The notes under the pieces are model-generated. The model searched no databases, had not been told where the DNA came from, and worked only from the letters and a program-made list of their open reading frames with translations. Both the position numbers and the translations under genes were made by a program. Source: Lacticaseibacillus nasuensis JCM 17158 (GTDB taxonomy: Bacteria; Bacillota; Bacilli; Lactobacillales; Lactobacillaceae). Taken from it: 64,000 bases of DNA. The stretch covers positions 152,332 through 216,331 of the forward strand of contig NZ_AZDJ01000026.1 of NCBI RefSeq assembly GCF_001434705.1, written 5' to 3'. This document shows positions 8,930 through 17,704 of the stretch, in pieces (the stretch's first letter is position 1; each line of letters opens with the position of its first letter).

Positions 8930-9895
8930 ATGGGACTATTTGATAAGTTTAAGAAAAACTCGGATGACGACGAAACGCCAAAGACGCCGGCTACCGGCGA
9001 TAATCAAAAGCAGACTAAAGCCGACGCCGATACCAACGCCCAAGACTTCGAGCAACCGGACTTCAACCCGGCCGTGATGCAGTTGACCAACGATGATTTG
9101 TTGATCAGCTGGCGGCAACACCAAAACGAGCAAACCGATGAGACGCTAAGCGCGTTTCTCGACGAGCTAATCGAACGAGCCAAGCTGATTCTCGTCGTAT
9201 TCGGCGCTAAGGACCTGCCGACGGACGATGCCGGGTATCCACAGATTCCGGAAGGCACCGAGTTGCAGTTCCCGTTGTTGCAGACGCAAGACGACAATAG
9301 TTTTCAGCCGGTGTTCACCGACTGGCAAGCCGTCAACGAGCTCTTCGACCAGTGGAATGATTCGGGCAATCACGATGCCGTCATGAACAGTCAGGTCATT
9401 CCGGTGGATTTTGCCACCTTGGCCGCCATGATTGCCGACAACCAAGACGTCACCGGCGCGGTGATCAACCCGTTCAGCGACAATATCAGCCTAGACCGCG
9501 ACTCGTTGGCCGACTTGAAGCGCCAAATGGACGAACGCCACCAGGCCACGGATGCGGCAAGCGGCGATGACCAAGAACAGGTGACTTTCCAAATCAGCAT
9601 GCCGGAACACGTGCCGGCGGAATTGGTGGCTAGCCTGCAAGATAAGCTCGCCACGGATAGCCGCGTGCACCGCGCGTGGTTGCGCACGATGACCTACCAG
9701 GACCAAAGCAATCTGTTCCTGATTGTCGATCTCACCGAGCCGGAGGAAAGCAAGCAAGACGAATTGTTCGACGCGTTGCGGGCCATTGGGGCGGAGTTCC
9801 TCGCCGGTCCCGATGCCGAGCAGCTGATCGTTGGGCCGTATGCCCCGGAAATGGCCGACGCCTTGGACGGAACCGAAACGATTTATCCAAATTAA
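8930..9895 (+). CDS. SseB-family protein
   Basis: 321 residues. A short charged, low-complexity N-terminus (MGLFDKFKKNSDDDE, then Lys/Asp/Gln-rich to about residue 45) precedes a domain of about 45-185 resembling SseB N-terminal (DDLLISWRQHQNEQTDETLSAFLDEL, then PVFTDWQAVNELF). A second domain of about 215-320 matches the SseB C-terminal half (ISMPEHVPAELVASLQDKLATDSRVHRAWL). SseB was named for enhanced serine sensitivity in E. coli, and the biochemical role is unknown. It is cytosolic, with no signal peptide. The start has GGGAG eight bases upstream and follows prfC closely. Confidence 0.75.
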   Translation: MGLFDKFKKNSDDDETPKTPATGDNQKQTKADADTNAQDFEQPDFNPAVMQLTNDDLLISWRQHQNEQTDETLSAFLDELIERAKLILVVFGAKDLPTDDAGYPQIPEGTELQFPLLQTQDDNSFQPVFTDWQAVNELFDQWNDSGNHDAVMNSQVIPVDFATLAAMIADNQDVTGAVINPFSDNISLDRDSLADLKRQMDERHQATDAASGDDQEQVTFQISMPEHVPAELVASLQDKLATDSRVHRAWLRTMTYQDQSNLFLIVDLTEPEESKQDELFDALRAIGAEFLAGPDAEQLIVGPYAPEMADALDGTETIYPN

Positions 9896-9900
9896 CCCTC

Positions 9901-9925
9901 AAGCAGGCGCAAGCCTGCTTTTTTG
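9901..9925 (+). terminator. Intrinsic terminator after the SseB-like gene
   Basis: AAGCAGGC and GCCTGCTT form a short stem with a CGCA-type loop, followed by TTTT, six bases after the stop codon. Confidence 0.75.
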
Positions 9926-10020
9926 TTGGGCCCAGCCGTAAGAAAAGCTTAACCCAGGTTTTATCGTTTATCGATATGGTTCGTGGTACACTACCCTTAA
10001 ACGTAATGGAGGACGAGCCA

Positions 10021-10503
10021 ATGAAGGGTCGAACGATTTTCTTACAACTGGTACTGGCCGTGGTGGGGGTGGCGACCATTGTCATCGCCGCGATTCCCGT
10101 GCCAATCATGCTGCACCGCCTGGTGACCACCGCGCCGCCGGTGGCTGTTGGGCCTACCTGGAGTTTTGTGGTGGGGATGATAATTTTGATTCTGGCGTTT
10201 TTGGTGGCAGTGGGGTTGGCGGAAGGCTTGCTGCGGGTGATTGCTCGGGGGCAGGCGTTTTCTCCTCAGGCGTTGCGCTTATTGATTGAGCTGAAGTGGG
10301 CGGTCGGCGTCATGGCGGTCGGGGCAATCTGCTGGTTGCCCTTGGTGTACTGCTTTGCGCAACTCGACGACGCGCCTGGCGTGGTGTTGATTGGTAGCGC
10401 CATCGTGGCAATTCCCGTGGTGATCAGCGTCTTCTTGGCGATTTTGCAGCAGCTGTGGGCGGCGGCCTTGGCCTACAAAACCGACAGCGACTTTACGATT
10501 TAG
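10021..10503 (+). CDS. DUF2975-type membrane protein
   Basis: 160 residues with four predicted membrane helices (about 8-28, 50-72, 93-113 and 118-145). The motif RVIARGQAFSPQALRLLIELKWAVGVMA matches the DUF2975 pattern, in which a loop after helix 2 carries a G-x-x-F/S-P segment. DUF2975 genes are usually followed by a small Cro/CI-type HTH gene, exactly as here. The pair behaves as a membrane-protein/regulator unit of unknown role. ATG at 10021 is chosen because GGAGG lies eight bases before it, although the frame is open far upstream. Confidence 0.78.
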   Translation: MKGRTIFLQLVLAVVGVATIVIAAIPVPIMLHRLVTTAPPVAVGPTWSFVVGMIILILAFLVAVGLAEGLLRVIARGQAFSPQALRLLIELKWAVGVMAVGAICWLPLVYCFAQLDDAPGVVLIGSAIVAIPVVISVFLAILQQLWAAALAYKTDSDFTI

Positions 10504-10513
10504 GAGGGGTGCC

Positions 10514-10738
10514 ATGATCATCATTAAGCTCGATGAACTATTGGCGCGCCGCCACATGACGCTGACGGCCTTGGCAGACGCCGTTGACATCACCGTGGCC
10601 AACTTGTCGATTCTCAAAACCGGCAAGGGCAAGGCGATTCGCTTTTCCACGTTGGGGCGGTTGTGTGCGGTGTTGCAGTGTCAGCCGGGAGAATTATTGG
10701 CCTATGTGCCTGGCGACGAAAAAAGCGGCAAGCCTTAA
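10514..10738 (+). CDS. Small Cro/CI-type HTH regulator (YozG-like)
   Basis: 74 residues consisting of one HTH_26-type DNA-binding domain: IIIKLDELLARRHMTLTALADAVDITVANLSILKTGKGKAIRFSTLGRLCAVLQCQPGELLAY. It starts ten bases after the DUF2975 gene with its own AGGAGGG site. Such proteins probably regulate their own two-gene unit. A strong hairpin (10724-10751) overlaps the end of the gene and closes the operon. Confidence 0.85.
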   Translation: MIIIKLDELLARRHMTLTALADAVDITVANLSILKTGKGKAIRFSTLGRLCAVLQCQPGELLAYVPGDEKSGKP

Positions 10739-10758
10739 GGCTTGCCGCTTGGTTGTTT
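10722..10758. terminator. Bidirectional terminator between the HTH gene and the MucBP/SH3-like gene
   Basis: AAGCGGCAAGCCT and its complement AGGCTTGCCGCTT form a 13-base perfect stem. An A-run lies on the left and T residues on the right, serving the convergent genes on both sides. Confidence 0.8.
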
Positions 10759-11759
10759 TATAGCTCAACGTATTGGGCCATGACATAGTCGCCGCTTTTG
10801 AGTTGGTACCAGCTCGAGCCGTCATCGAGATCGGCCTTGCTGGTAATCTTGAGCCGGCTGCCGCTGCCAAGGCGCGTGCCGTTGATGTGGCCGTACGGGG
10901 CTGACCACAACGTGACGCCGTCGCTGCCGCCGGTGGCAATACCCACCGCGCGCATCGGCGTGTTGGTTTGGGCAAAATGCAGGCTCGGCAGCGCCAGTTG
11001 GTCCGGGCCGTGCAGAAACGCCATGGTGTGCCGACGCTGGGTTTGATCGGCGGTGATCCACTGGCTGCCGCCGAGGTTGAGCCAGACCTGATTGGTGACC
11101 GTTTCGCGCATCAGCGTGTATACGCGCCAAAACGTGTGCGCCGGGAGCACGTCGGCCAAGGGGCTCGTGGCGGTCGGATCCAGGTAAACGGACTTCGGCA
11201 CGAGCACTTCGATGTATTCGGTTTGATCGGGTGGGGTGCCGGCTTCCAGCGCATTGAGCTGATAAGTGAAGCGAATCGTCTGACTGTGGCCGGTGAACTG
11301 ACCGGTTTGCACGGCGTCGCCGACGACTTGGTCGACGTTATCGGCTAAGGCATAGGCCTCAAAGTCGGCGTTGATGTCGCCGGTGAGTACTTCCGGTGGC
11401 TCCAGCAGTCGGCCTTGCGTGTCGCGGTGGTAGACGATCACCGGGCCGGCGATTTGCGGGCTGTACTCACAATACACCGGCCCGCTTTCGGCAGGAAAAA
11501 ACGCGGTGAAGCCGGTGATTTCCGTCAGCACATAGCCGGGAATCACCACCCACGGAATCGTCACGTGGTCGCCAACGGCCCCGGCGAGCACGGTGGGCTC
11601 ACGCAGTTCGATGGTGCTGCCGACTTGGCGGTAGTGAATCGTCAGGTGCACCTGACTAGCCATAGTCACGGGGCGAGTCGCTGAGTCGTTGGCCGGCGTT
11701 TTGGCACCGGCATGATTTTTCGGATCGAGTAAGTTTTCAAAATGATTCAACAGACTCAT
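10758..11759 (-). CDS. MucBP/SH3-like repeat protein without signal peptide
   Basis: 333 residues. After a polar N-terminus (1-33) come two stretches resembling MucBP modules (about 36-100, starting HLTIHYRQVGSTIELREPTVLAGAVGD, and about 102-165, starting GPVIVYHRDTQGRLLEPPEVLTG). Two SH3b/SLAP-like stretches follow (about 175-235 and 265-333, the latter ending SSWYQLKSGDYVMAQYVEL). These module types normally occur on secreted or wall-anchored proteins, yet no signal peptide, membrane segment or LPxTG motif is visible. The ATG at 11759 has GGAGAG five bases upstream. It lies 20 bp from DUF1827 in the same direction. The function is unknown. Confidence 0.6.
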   Translation of the reverse strand: MSLLNHFENLLDPKNHAGAKTPANDSATRPVTMASQVHLTIHYRQVGSTIELREPTVLAGAVGDHVTIPWVVIPGYVLTEITGFTAFFPAESGPVYCEYSPQIAGPVIVYHRDTQGRLLEPPEVLTGDINADFEAYALADNVDQVVGDAVQTGQFTGHSQTIRFTYQLNALEAGTPPDQTEYIEVLVPKSVYLDPTATSPLADVLPAHTFWRVYTLMRETVTNQVWLNLGGSQWITADQTQRRHTMAFLHGPDQLALPSLHFAQTNTPMRAVGIATGGSDGVTLWSAPYGHINGTRLGSGSRLKITSKADLDDGSSWYQLKSGDYVMAQYVEL

Positions 11760-11779
11760 GAGCACTCTCCAGCATCAGT

Positions 11780-12076
11780 TTATTCCGCAGCGCGCCGTTG
11801 GGTCGTGGTTAACGACACCTCGGCCAGCTTATCCCCGTGAATGACGGTGACGTCTTTAATGTTAACGCCGCTGAGTTTTTCCAACGCAAAAGCGATTTCG
11901 ACGTTTTTGACATTGCGGGTTTCGTTGGTAAATAACAACTCGTCATGGGTTGGCGCTTGGGTGTAGACGACGGTGGTGCTCCCGAGCGAGTAGACCTTCA
12001 CATAAGCAGTATCGGTATGGGCAAGTTGTTGTGAAACGAGGTGGGGATAACTATTGGTGACATCAATTAGCCGCAT
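11780..12076 (-). CDS. DUF1827 family protein
   Basis: 98 residues beginning MRLIDVTNSYPHLVSQQL and containing TTVVYTQAPTHDELLFTN, the signature of DUF1827, a small cytosolic protein conserved in lactobacilli and enterococci with no assigned function. GGAGATG precedes the ATG. It directly precedes the MucBP/SH3-like gene on the minus strand (20-bp gap), suggesting co-transcription, and follows clpE in the same direction after a terminator. Confidence 0.85.
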   Translation of the reverse strand: MRLIDVTNSYPHLVSQQLAHTDTAYVKVYSLGSTTVVYTQAPTHDELLFTNETRNVKNVEIAFALEKLSGVNIKDVTVIHGDKLAEVSLTTTQRRAAE

Positions 12077-12186
12077 CCGGGGTCATCTCCTTCATATCCT
12101 TCTAGCTTCATTATAGGTGAACATGGCAGAAAACAAAAGAAAGCGTGAGCGGTTTCTTAAAGAATCACGGTCCATGCTGGTGGGGA

Positions 12187-12223
12187 TAAAAAAACTGGCA
12201 CGCTGCTGCGTGTCAGTTTTTAG
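12187..12223. terminator. Terminator after clpE
   Basis: ACTGGCACGC (12194-12203) pairs with GCGTGTCAGT (12208-12217) around a TGCT loop. A-runs on the left serve the minus-strand clpE transcript. Confidence 0.75.
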
Positions 12224-12224
12224 A

Positions 12225-14426
12225 TTATTCGGCCTTGCTTTCGGCAATTTGAATCTCGCCGTTGCTGATGCGGGCCTCCAGGTTCTTGGCGGCCGGGTGG
12301 TCGAGGTAGAAATCGGCGACGCGGTCCTCAATTTGCTCCTGAATGACGCGGCGCAGCGGCCGAGCGCCCATCGCCGGGTTGTAGCCCAAGGTGACGAGCT
12401 TCTCCTTGACCGGATCCGTGACGTGAATGGTCAGGCCTTGATCTTGGATGTTGGCGTTGGTTTGGGCAATCATCAGGCTGACGATCTTCAGCAGGGTGGC
12501 CTTGCTCAACGGCTGGAACTCGATGATGTCGTCGAAGCGATTCAGGAATTCCGGCTTGAAGTAGTTGCCCAACTGGTCGATGACGCTGTGTTGCGTGCCC
12601 TTGATCGAGGCGCCGAAGCCCACGTTGGCCTCGGCATCGGTGGAGCCGGCGTTAGAGGTCATGATGATGATCGTGTCCTTGAACGAGACGGTGCGGCCTT
12701 GACTGTCCGTTAAGCGGCCGTCGTCGAGAATCTGCAAGAACATGTTCATGACGTCGGGGTGCGCTTTTTCCATTTCGTCGAGGAGAATCAGGCTGTACGG
12801 ATTGCGCCGGACTTGCTCGGTGAGCTGGCCGGCTTCTTCATAGCCGACATAGCCAGGAGGCGACCCGATGAGCTTGGACACGCTGAATTTTTCCATGTAC
12901 TCCGACATGTCAAAGCGAATCATCGCCTCTTCGGAGCCAAAGAGTTGCTTGGCCAGTTGCTTGGCCAGCTCGGTTTTGCCGACGCCGGTGGGGCCGACGA
13001 ACAGGAAGCTGCCGATTGGGCGACCGGTTTTGTTGAAGCCGATGCGATTGCGCCGGATAGCTCGGGCCACCTTGTCCACGGCTTCGTCTTGGCCGATGAC
13101 GTGCGCCTCCAAGGCAGGGGCGAGGTTCTTCAATTGCTGCTGCTCTTGTTGCTTGAGTTCACCGACTGGAATGTTGGTTTTTTGCTCGACGATGTTTTCC
13201 ATGTCTTGCTCGGTGACCGTCGGCATGTCTTTGCTGTCGACTTTTTCCGAGTTGGCCTTCATCTTTTCGAGCTTGGCCACCTGGTCGCGGTAAAAGGCGG
13301 CCTTTTCGTAGTCTTCTTGCTTCAGCGCCGCCTGCTTTTGCTGCTCGGCGTCGTCGATCTTGGTTTGGACGGTTTGCGGATCGACCACGGTAATGGTCAA
13401 ATTCTTCCGCGACCCGGCCTCATCCAGCAGGTCGATGGCCTTATCGGGCAGGTAGCGGTCTTGGATGTAGCGATTCGACAAGTTCACCGCCGCGGTGATG
13501 GCGTCATCCGTGTAGTGCACGTGGTGGAAGTCCTCGTAGCGCGGCTGAATCCCCTTGAGAATCTTAATGGTTTCCTCCGGAGTTGGCTCGTCGACTTGCA
13601 CGGGCTGCAGGCGCCGGGCGAGGGCGGAGTCCTTTTCGATTTGCCGGTATTCGTTGTTGGTCGTGGCGCCGACGAGTTGCATCTCGCCGCGGGCCAAGGC
13701 CGGCTTGATGACGTTGCCGGCGTCCATGCCACCTTCGGCATTACCGGCGCCGACGATTTCGTGAATTTCATCAATAAATAGGATGGTATTCGGGCTCTTC
13801 TTCAATTCGTCCAGCAATTGTTGCATGCGCTGTTCGAACTGACCGCGAATCCCGGTGCCTTGCACCAGGGAGACGACGTCGAGTTGGATGACTTGGCGAT
13901 CTTGCAGCTTGGTCGGCACGTCGCCGTTGGCAATCTTTAAGGCTAAGCCTTCGACCACCGCGGTTTTGCCGACACCGGCCTCGCCGATGAGCACGGGATT
14001 GTTCTTCGTCCGGCGGTTCAAGATCTCAATCACCCGCGCGATTTCGGCATCGCGGCCGATGACGGGATCGATTTCGCCGCGCTTAGCCTTATCGGTTAAG
14101 TTCACACCGAATTGGCCGAGCACGGAATTCCCGTCGTTGCCGCGGCCACCGTTGTTGCCATTGCCACCGCGGCCACTTTGGGTCGGCGGGGTTTGGGCCT
14201 CGGGTTGACCTTGCGGCATGCCGTTGCTCATCGCCCGGAAGATGTCATCCAATGAGTTGAAGCCGAATGGGTCATTGGCGTTCATTGGGTTTTGCATATT
14301 TCCTCCTGCTTGTTGCTTGAGTTGCTGGTAACAGTTCTGGCAGAGGTTAATCTCTTGCTTTGAACCGTTCACGCTCGTGTACAGATGAATTGTGGCTGGA
14401 TTCTTATGGCAGTTTTCACATAACAC
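12225..14426 (-). CDS. clpE: ATP-dependent Clp protease ATP-binding subunit ClpE
   Basis: 733 residues of the HSP100/Clp family, an unfoldase that feeds substrates to ClpP. The N-terminal four-Cys zinc finger ([13 protein letters not shown] then CQNCYQQL) identifies ClpE. A Gly/Asn/Gln-rich linker follows, then AAA domain 1 (Walker [14 protein letters not shown]), a UVR-type coiled coil (about 350-385), and AAA domain 2 ([27 protein letters not shown]). The start is GTG at 14426 with GAAAGG 13 bases upstream, a rather long spacing. The promoter region carries a CtsR box and a CIRCE-like element. Confidence 0.94.
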   Translation of the reverse strand: MLCENCHKNPATIHLYTSVNGSKQEINLCQNCYQQLKQQAGGNMQNPMNANDPFGFNSLDDIFRAMSNGMPQGQPEAQTPPTQSGRGGNGNNGGRGNDGNSVLGQFGVNLTDKAKRGEIDPVIGRDAEIARVIEILNRRTKNNPVLIGEAGVGKTAVVEGLALKIANGDVPTKLQDRQVIQLDVVSLVQGTGIRGQFEQRMQQLLDELKKSPNTILFIDEIHEIVGAGNAEGGMDAGNVIKPALARGEMQLVGATTNNEYRQIEKDSALARRLQPVQVDEPTPEETIKILKGIQPRYEDFHHVHYTDDAITAAVNLSNRYIQDRYLPDKAIDLLDEAGSRKNLTITVVDPQTVQTKIDDAEQQKQAALKQEDYEKAAFYRDQVAKLEKMKANSEKVDSKDMPTVTEQDMENIVEQKTNIPVGELKQQEQQQLKNLAPALEAHVIGQDEAVDKVARAIRRNRIGFNKTGRPIGSFLFVGPTGVGKTELAKQLAKQLFGSEEAMIRFDMSEYMEKFSVSKLIGSPPGYVGYEEAGQLTEQVRRNPYSLILLDEMEKAHPDVMNMFLQILDDGRLTDSQGRTVSFKDTIIIMTSNAGSTDAEANVGFGASIKGTQHSVIDQLGNYFKPEFLNRFDDIIEFQPLSKATLLKIVSLMIAQTNANIQDQGLTIHVTDPVKEKLVTLGYNPAMGARPLRRVIQEQIEDRVADFYLDHPAAKNLEARISNGEIQIAESKAE

Positions 14427-14469
14427 CGTTTGGTCACAACCTTTCTAGAATCAGCTGGGTCGCGAAAAG

Positions 14470-14488
14470 TTCTGACCTTTCTTGACCT
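14470..14488 (-). promoter_or_regulatory. CtsR operator of clpE
   Basis: On the minus strand the sequence reads AGGTCAAGAAAGGTCAGAA, a tandem AGGTCA repeat with a three-base spacer that closely fits the CtsR heptad consensus (RGTCAAA-NAN-RGTCAAA). It lies just downstream of the -10 element, where CtsR binding would block transcription. Confidence 0.85.
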
Positions 14489-14496
14489 ATGAGGCT

Positions 14497-14524
14497 AGTA
14501 TACACCGGGAACAGAATAATTCAA
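14497..14524 (-). promoter_or_regulatory. clpE promoter
   Basis: On the minus strand: -35 TTGAAT at 14519-14524, a 16-base spacer, and -10 TATACT at 14497-14502. The CtsR box lies immediately downstream, and the CIRCE-like repeat covers the -35. Confidence 0.75.
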
Positions 14525-14548
14525 GCACTCTAGGCATGAGAGTGCTAA
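14522..14548. promoter_or_regulatory. CIRCE-like HrcA operator upstream of clpE
   Basis: CAAGCACTC, nine bases, then GAGTGCTAA. The right half matches the CIRCE consensus fully, the left half matches seven of nine positions, and the nine-base spacer is exact. The element overlaps the clpE -35, suggesting HrcA control in addition to CtsR. Confidence 0.75.
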
Positions 14549-14641
14549 AAAAATCGCAATGAGGCCCATGTCATGCGTTTTGTTTGCCGTCATTGGGCTA
14601 TAATGTTATCGTAATCCCATGTCGAGGAAGGAGGCAAGAAT

Positions 14642-14827
14642 TTGACCCCGGATTATGCCAAATTAATTGCCGAGCTGAAGGCCGGCACGCGGGCGGAAAT
14701 CAAGATCACACCAGCCGAGTTTGGGGCGTTTCGGGCCGTTTGGACGAATTACCCTGAGCGCAAGGAAATTGTCGGCACCGCCGGCCGCGGTGGCGAGATC
14801 ATTTATCACTATCAGCCGGTCCAGTGA
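14642..14827 (+). CDS. Small conserved-looking protein of unknown function upstream of ptsH
   Basis: 61 residues, starting at TTG with GGAGG seven to eight bases upstream. The protein ([38 protein letters not shown]...) is soluble and mixed alpha/beta in character, with no membrane segment and no motif I can assign. The coding pattern and ribosome site support a real gene. A TATAAT lies at 14599-14604. A hairpin without a T-run (about 14828-14859) separates it from ptsH, so partial read-through into ptsHI is possible. Confidence 0.6.
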   Translation: MTPDYAKLIAELKAGTRAEIKITPAEFGAFRAVWTNYPERKEIVGTAGRGGEIIYHYQPVQ

Positions 14828-14862
14828 ACCGGCGCTCGCTGTTGCGCAAACAGCCGGTAGCA

Positions 14863-14883
14863 GTGAACTTAGCACTTGTTCAC
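14863..14883. repeat. Inverted repeat upstream of ptsH
   Basis: GTGAAC, nine bases, GTTCAC: a perfect six-base dyad 87 bases before the HPr start codon. It may be an operator of ptsHI, and no known consensus is recognised. Confidence 0.35.
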
Positions 14884-14969
14884 GTCGCCGAATAATGTTA
14901 AGGTTTACACGGAGTAGAATGCCAAGTTCTACGTACCAAACATTTTATTTATGTGAAGGAGCAGATCTT

Positions 14970-15236
14970 ATGGAAAAACGCGAATTTAATGTGATTGCAG
15001 AAACAGGCATCCACGCCCGTCCAGCGACATTGCTGGTTCAGGCCGCAAGCAAGTTCAATTCTGACATCAACTTGGAATACAAAGGTAAGAGCGTTAACTT
15101 GAAGTCCATCATGGGCGTCATGAGTCTTGGTGTTGGCCAAGGCGCGGACGTGACCATTTCTGCTGAAGGCGCCGACGAAGCCGAGGCAATCGCCGCAATT
15201 GAAGACACCATGAAAAAGGAAGGACTGTCTGACTAA
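14970..15236 (+). CDS. ptsH: Phosphocarrier protein HPr
   Basis: 88 residues, the standard HPr length. His15 in [12 protein letters not shown] is the residue phosphorylated by enzyme I. Ser46 in [11 protein letters not shown] is the HPr kinase/phosphorylase site used in carbon catabolite repression with CcpA. ATG at 14970 follows GAAGGAG. It is encoded one base before ptsI and surely co-transcribed with it. Confidence 0.97.
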   Translation: MEKREFNVIAETGIHARPATLLVQAASKFNSDINLEYKGKSVNLKSIMGVMSLGVGQGADVTISAEGADEAEAIAAIEDTMKKEGLSD

Positions 15237-15237
15237 T

Positions 15238-16959
15238 ATGACAAAGCAACTGAAGGGGATCGCCGCTAGTGATGGCGTCGCAACCGCGAAAGCCTACATG
15301 TTAGTGCAACCCGATTTGTCATTTTCTCAGTCCAAGATCCAAGATCCTGACCAGGAAATTCAACGTCTGCACACTGCATTAGACCAAAGTAACAGCGAAC
15401 TCAAGCTCATCCGCGACAAAGCGGTTGAGACCTTGGGTGAGGATGAGGCCCAAGTTTTTGACGCCCACATGATGATCTTGTCCGACCCGGAGTTTACCGG
15501 CGCCATCGAGACCAAAATTAAAGACGACAAAGACAACGCCGAAGCGGCTTTGAAGTCGGTTTCCGACATGTTCATCGCCACCTTCGAGGCCATGACCGAC
15601 AACCCGTACATGCAAGAACGGGCCGCCGATGTGCGCGACGTGTCCACGCGGGTGTTGGCTCACTTGCTGGGTCGCCCGCTGCCTAATCCAGCGCTGATCG
15701 ACGAAGAGGTCATCGTGATCGCCCACGACTTGACGCCTTCCGACACGGCGCAGCTGAATAAGAAGTACGTCAAGGCGTTCGTCACTGACATCGGCGGCCG
15801 GACTGCGCATAGCGCAATCATGGCTCGCTCGCTGGAAATTCCAGCCGTCGTCGGCACGCAAACGATCACCCAAGACGTCAAAGCAGATGAGATGTTGACG
15901 GTTTCGGGTCTGACTGGTGAAGTGACCGTCGATCCAACGCCTGAACAAATCGAGCAGGCAAAAGCTGAAGAAAAGGCTTATACCGAGCAAAAAGCCGAGT
16001 GGGCCACCTTAAAGACGGCCGCCTCGGTCACCGCCGATGGCAAGCACTTTGAAGTGTCCGCCAACATCGGCACGCCTAAGGACCTGGATGGCGTCTTAGC
16101 CAACGGGGCCGAAGGGGTGGGCTTGTACCGCACCGAGTTCTTGTACATGGACTCCGCGGAACTGCCGACGGAAGACGATCAATTCAAGGCCTACAAGCAG
16201 GTCTTGGAGACGATGAATCCAAAGCCGGTTGTTGTGCGCACCATGGACATCGGTGGCGACAAGCATCTGCCGTATCTGCCACTGCCAGAAGAGCAGAATC
16301 CGTTCCTGGGTTACCGGGCGATTCGGATTTCGCTTGACCGGCAAGACATTTTCCGCACGCAATTGCGCGCGTTGCTGCGGGCCTCGGCCTTCGGTAACCT
16401 GCGCATCATGTTCCCGATGATTGCGACGATCCAAGAATTCGAGCAGGCCAAGCAGGTCTTCCTCGAAGAAAAGGACAAGCTGATCAAGGATGGCGTGAAG
16501 GTGTCCGATTCGATCCAGTTGGGGATCATGATCGAGATCCCAGCCGCAGCCGTCTTGGCGGATCAATTCGCTAAGCGCGTCGACTTCTTCTCGATTGGGA
16601 CCAACGACTTGATCCAGTACTCGATGGCCGCTGACCGCGGCAACGAGCACGTGTCCTATCTGTACCAACCGTATAACCCATCCATCCTGCGCCTGGTCAA
16701 GCACGTCATTGACTCCGCGCATAAGGAAGGCAAGTGGGCTGGCATGTGTGGGGAAGCCGCTGGCGACCCGATCATGGTGCCACTGTTGGTCGGCATGGGC
16801 TTGGACGAATTCTCCATGTCCGCAACGAGTGTCTTGAAGGTGCGCAGCCTCATGAAGAAGCTGTCGACAACTGAAATGGCGAAGCTCAGCGAACGCGCCA
16901 TCACCGAAAGCATCAGTAACGACGATAACAAAAAACTGGTTGAAGCCTTGAACCTGTAG
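15238..16959 (+). CDS. ptsI: Phosphoenolpyruvate--protein phosphotransferase (enzyme I)
   Basis: 573 residues, full length. It transfers phosphate from PEP to HPr as the first step of all PTS sugar uptake. The N-terminal domain carries the active-site His in [21 protein letters not shown] (about residue 190). The C-terminal PEP-binding barrel has [36 protein letters not shown] and the catalytic Cys in [10 protein letters not shown] (about residue 503). It starts one base after the ptsH stop codon and ends at a strong hairpin. Confidence 0.97.
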   Translation: MTKQLKGIAASDGVATAKAYMLVQPDLSFSQSKIQDPDQEIQRLHTALDQSNSELKLIRDKAVETLGEDEAQVFDAHMMILSDPEFTGAIETKIKDDKDNAEAALKSVSDMFIATFEAMTDNPYMQERAADVRDVSTRVLAHLLGRPLPNPALIDEEVIVIAHDLTPSDTAQLNKKYVKAFVTDIGGRTAHSAIMARSLEIPAVVGTQTITQDVKADEMLTVSGLTGEVTVDPTPEQIEQAKAEEKAYTEQKAEWATLKTAASVTADGKHFEVSANIGTPKDLDGVLANGAEGVGLYRTEFLYMDSAELPTEDDQFKAYKQVLETMNPKPVVVRTMDIGGDKHLPYLPLPEEQNPFLGYRAIRISLDRQDIFRTQLRALLRASAFGNLRIMFPMIATIQEFEQAKQVFLEEKDKLIKDGVKVSDSIQLGIMIEIPAAAVLADQFAKRVDFFSIGTNDLIQYSMAADRGNEHVSYLYQPYNPSILRLVKHVIDSAHKEGKWAGMCGEAAGDPIMVPLLVGMGLDEFSMSATSVLKVRSLMKKLSTTEMAKLSERAITESISNDDNKKLVEALNL

Positions 16960-16968
16960 GCACCAGTT

Positions 16969-16996
16969 GGGCCGCGCTTGCGCGGCCTTTTTTAGT
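16969..16996 (+). terminator. Intrinsic terminator of ptsHI
   Basis: GGCCGCGC and GCGCGGCC pair around a two- to four-base loop and are followed by six T residues. Confidence 0.85.
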
Positions 16997-17089
16997 GGCT
17001 AGATTTAGTAGGGAATCTCGCCAATGCCCACGACATCTAGTAGGCGGCGTGGTAAAATGGAGGCACGACGAAGTTGACGGAGGCCCAAC

Positions 17090-17704
17090 ATGACAAAGCT
17101 GCATTTATCCATTGATGACATTCACGGCGCGGCGGTGCGCCTGCCGAATAATCCCGCACCCAAGGAATGGCTGGCTAGCGACTTGTCGCTGGGCTATGTG
17201 GCCAGCTACAAGCCCTTTAACTTTGTGGATGGCGAAGGGGTGCGCTGCAGCTTGTATGTGTCGGGCTGTAAGTTTAACTGCCCGGGGTGCTACAACAAGG
17301 TGGCGCAGAATTTTCACTACGGTCAACCCTACACCCAGGAGCTGGAAGAGCGCATTATCAAGGACCTTGCCCAGCCTTACGTGCAAGGCCTGACGCTGCT
17401 GGGCGGCGAGCCGTTTTTGAACACGCAGGTATGCTTGAAGCTGTGCCGGCGCGTGCGGGCGGAGTTCGGCCACGATAAGGACATCTGGAGCTGGACGGGG
17501 TACAAGTGGGACGAGTTGATGCAGGAGTCGGCTGACAAGCTTGAGTTGCTGGACCTGCTGGATATTCTCATCGACGGCCGCTTCTTGGAGGCAGAAAAAG
17601 ACCTGACCCTGCAGTTTCGCGGCAGCGCCAATCAACGGATCATTGACGTGCCGGCGTCGCTGGCTGCGGGTCAGGTGAAGATTTGGTCGAAGCTGGTGCG
17701 TTAG
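17090..17704 (+). CDS. nrdG: Anaerobic ribonucleotide reductase activating protein
   Basis: 204 residues of the radical SAM family. Cys60, Cys64 and Cys67 in SGCKFNCPGCYN hold the 4Fe-4S cluster that cleaves SAM, and LTLLGGEPFLN is the SAM-contacting GGE motif. NrdG installs the glycyl radical on NrdD. GGAGG lies about eight bases before the ATG. NrdD normally sits just upstream of nrdG but is not in this window: the upstream gene is ptsI and the downstream gene is convergent. The N-terminal 35 residues are longer than in short NrdG forms. Confidence 0.9.
   Translation: MTKLHLSIDDIHGAAVRLPNNPAPKEWLASDLSLGYVASYKPFNFVDGEGVRCSLYVSGCKFNCPGCYNKVAQNFHYGQPYTQELEERIIKDLAQPYVQGLTLLGGEPFLNTQVCLKLCRRVRAEFGHDKDIWSWTGYKWDELMQESADKLELLDLLDILIDGRFLEAEKDLTLQFRGSANQRIIDVPASLAAGQVKIWSKLVR

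Noticed and set aside
12759-13781. 340-codon open frame on the plus strand opposite clpE
   Set aside because: It mirrors ClpE codons on the other strand, its protein has no sensible motif, and it lacks a ribosome site. Long antisense frames are expected in GC-rich DNA.
14828-14859. Hairpin ACCGGC..GCCGGT before ptsH as a terminator
   Set aside because: No T-run follows. It may only be a structural element, so it is mentioned with the upstream gene but not called.
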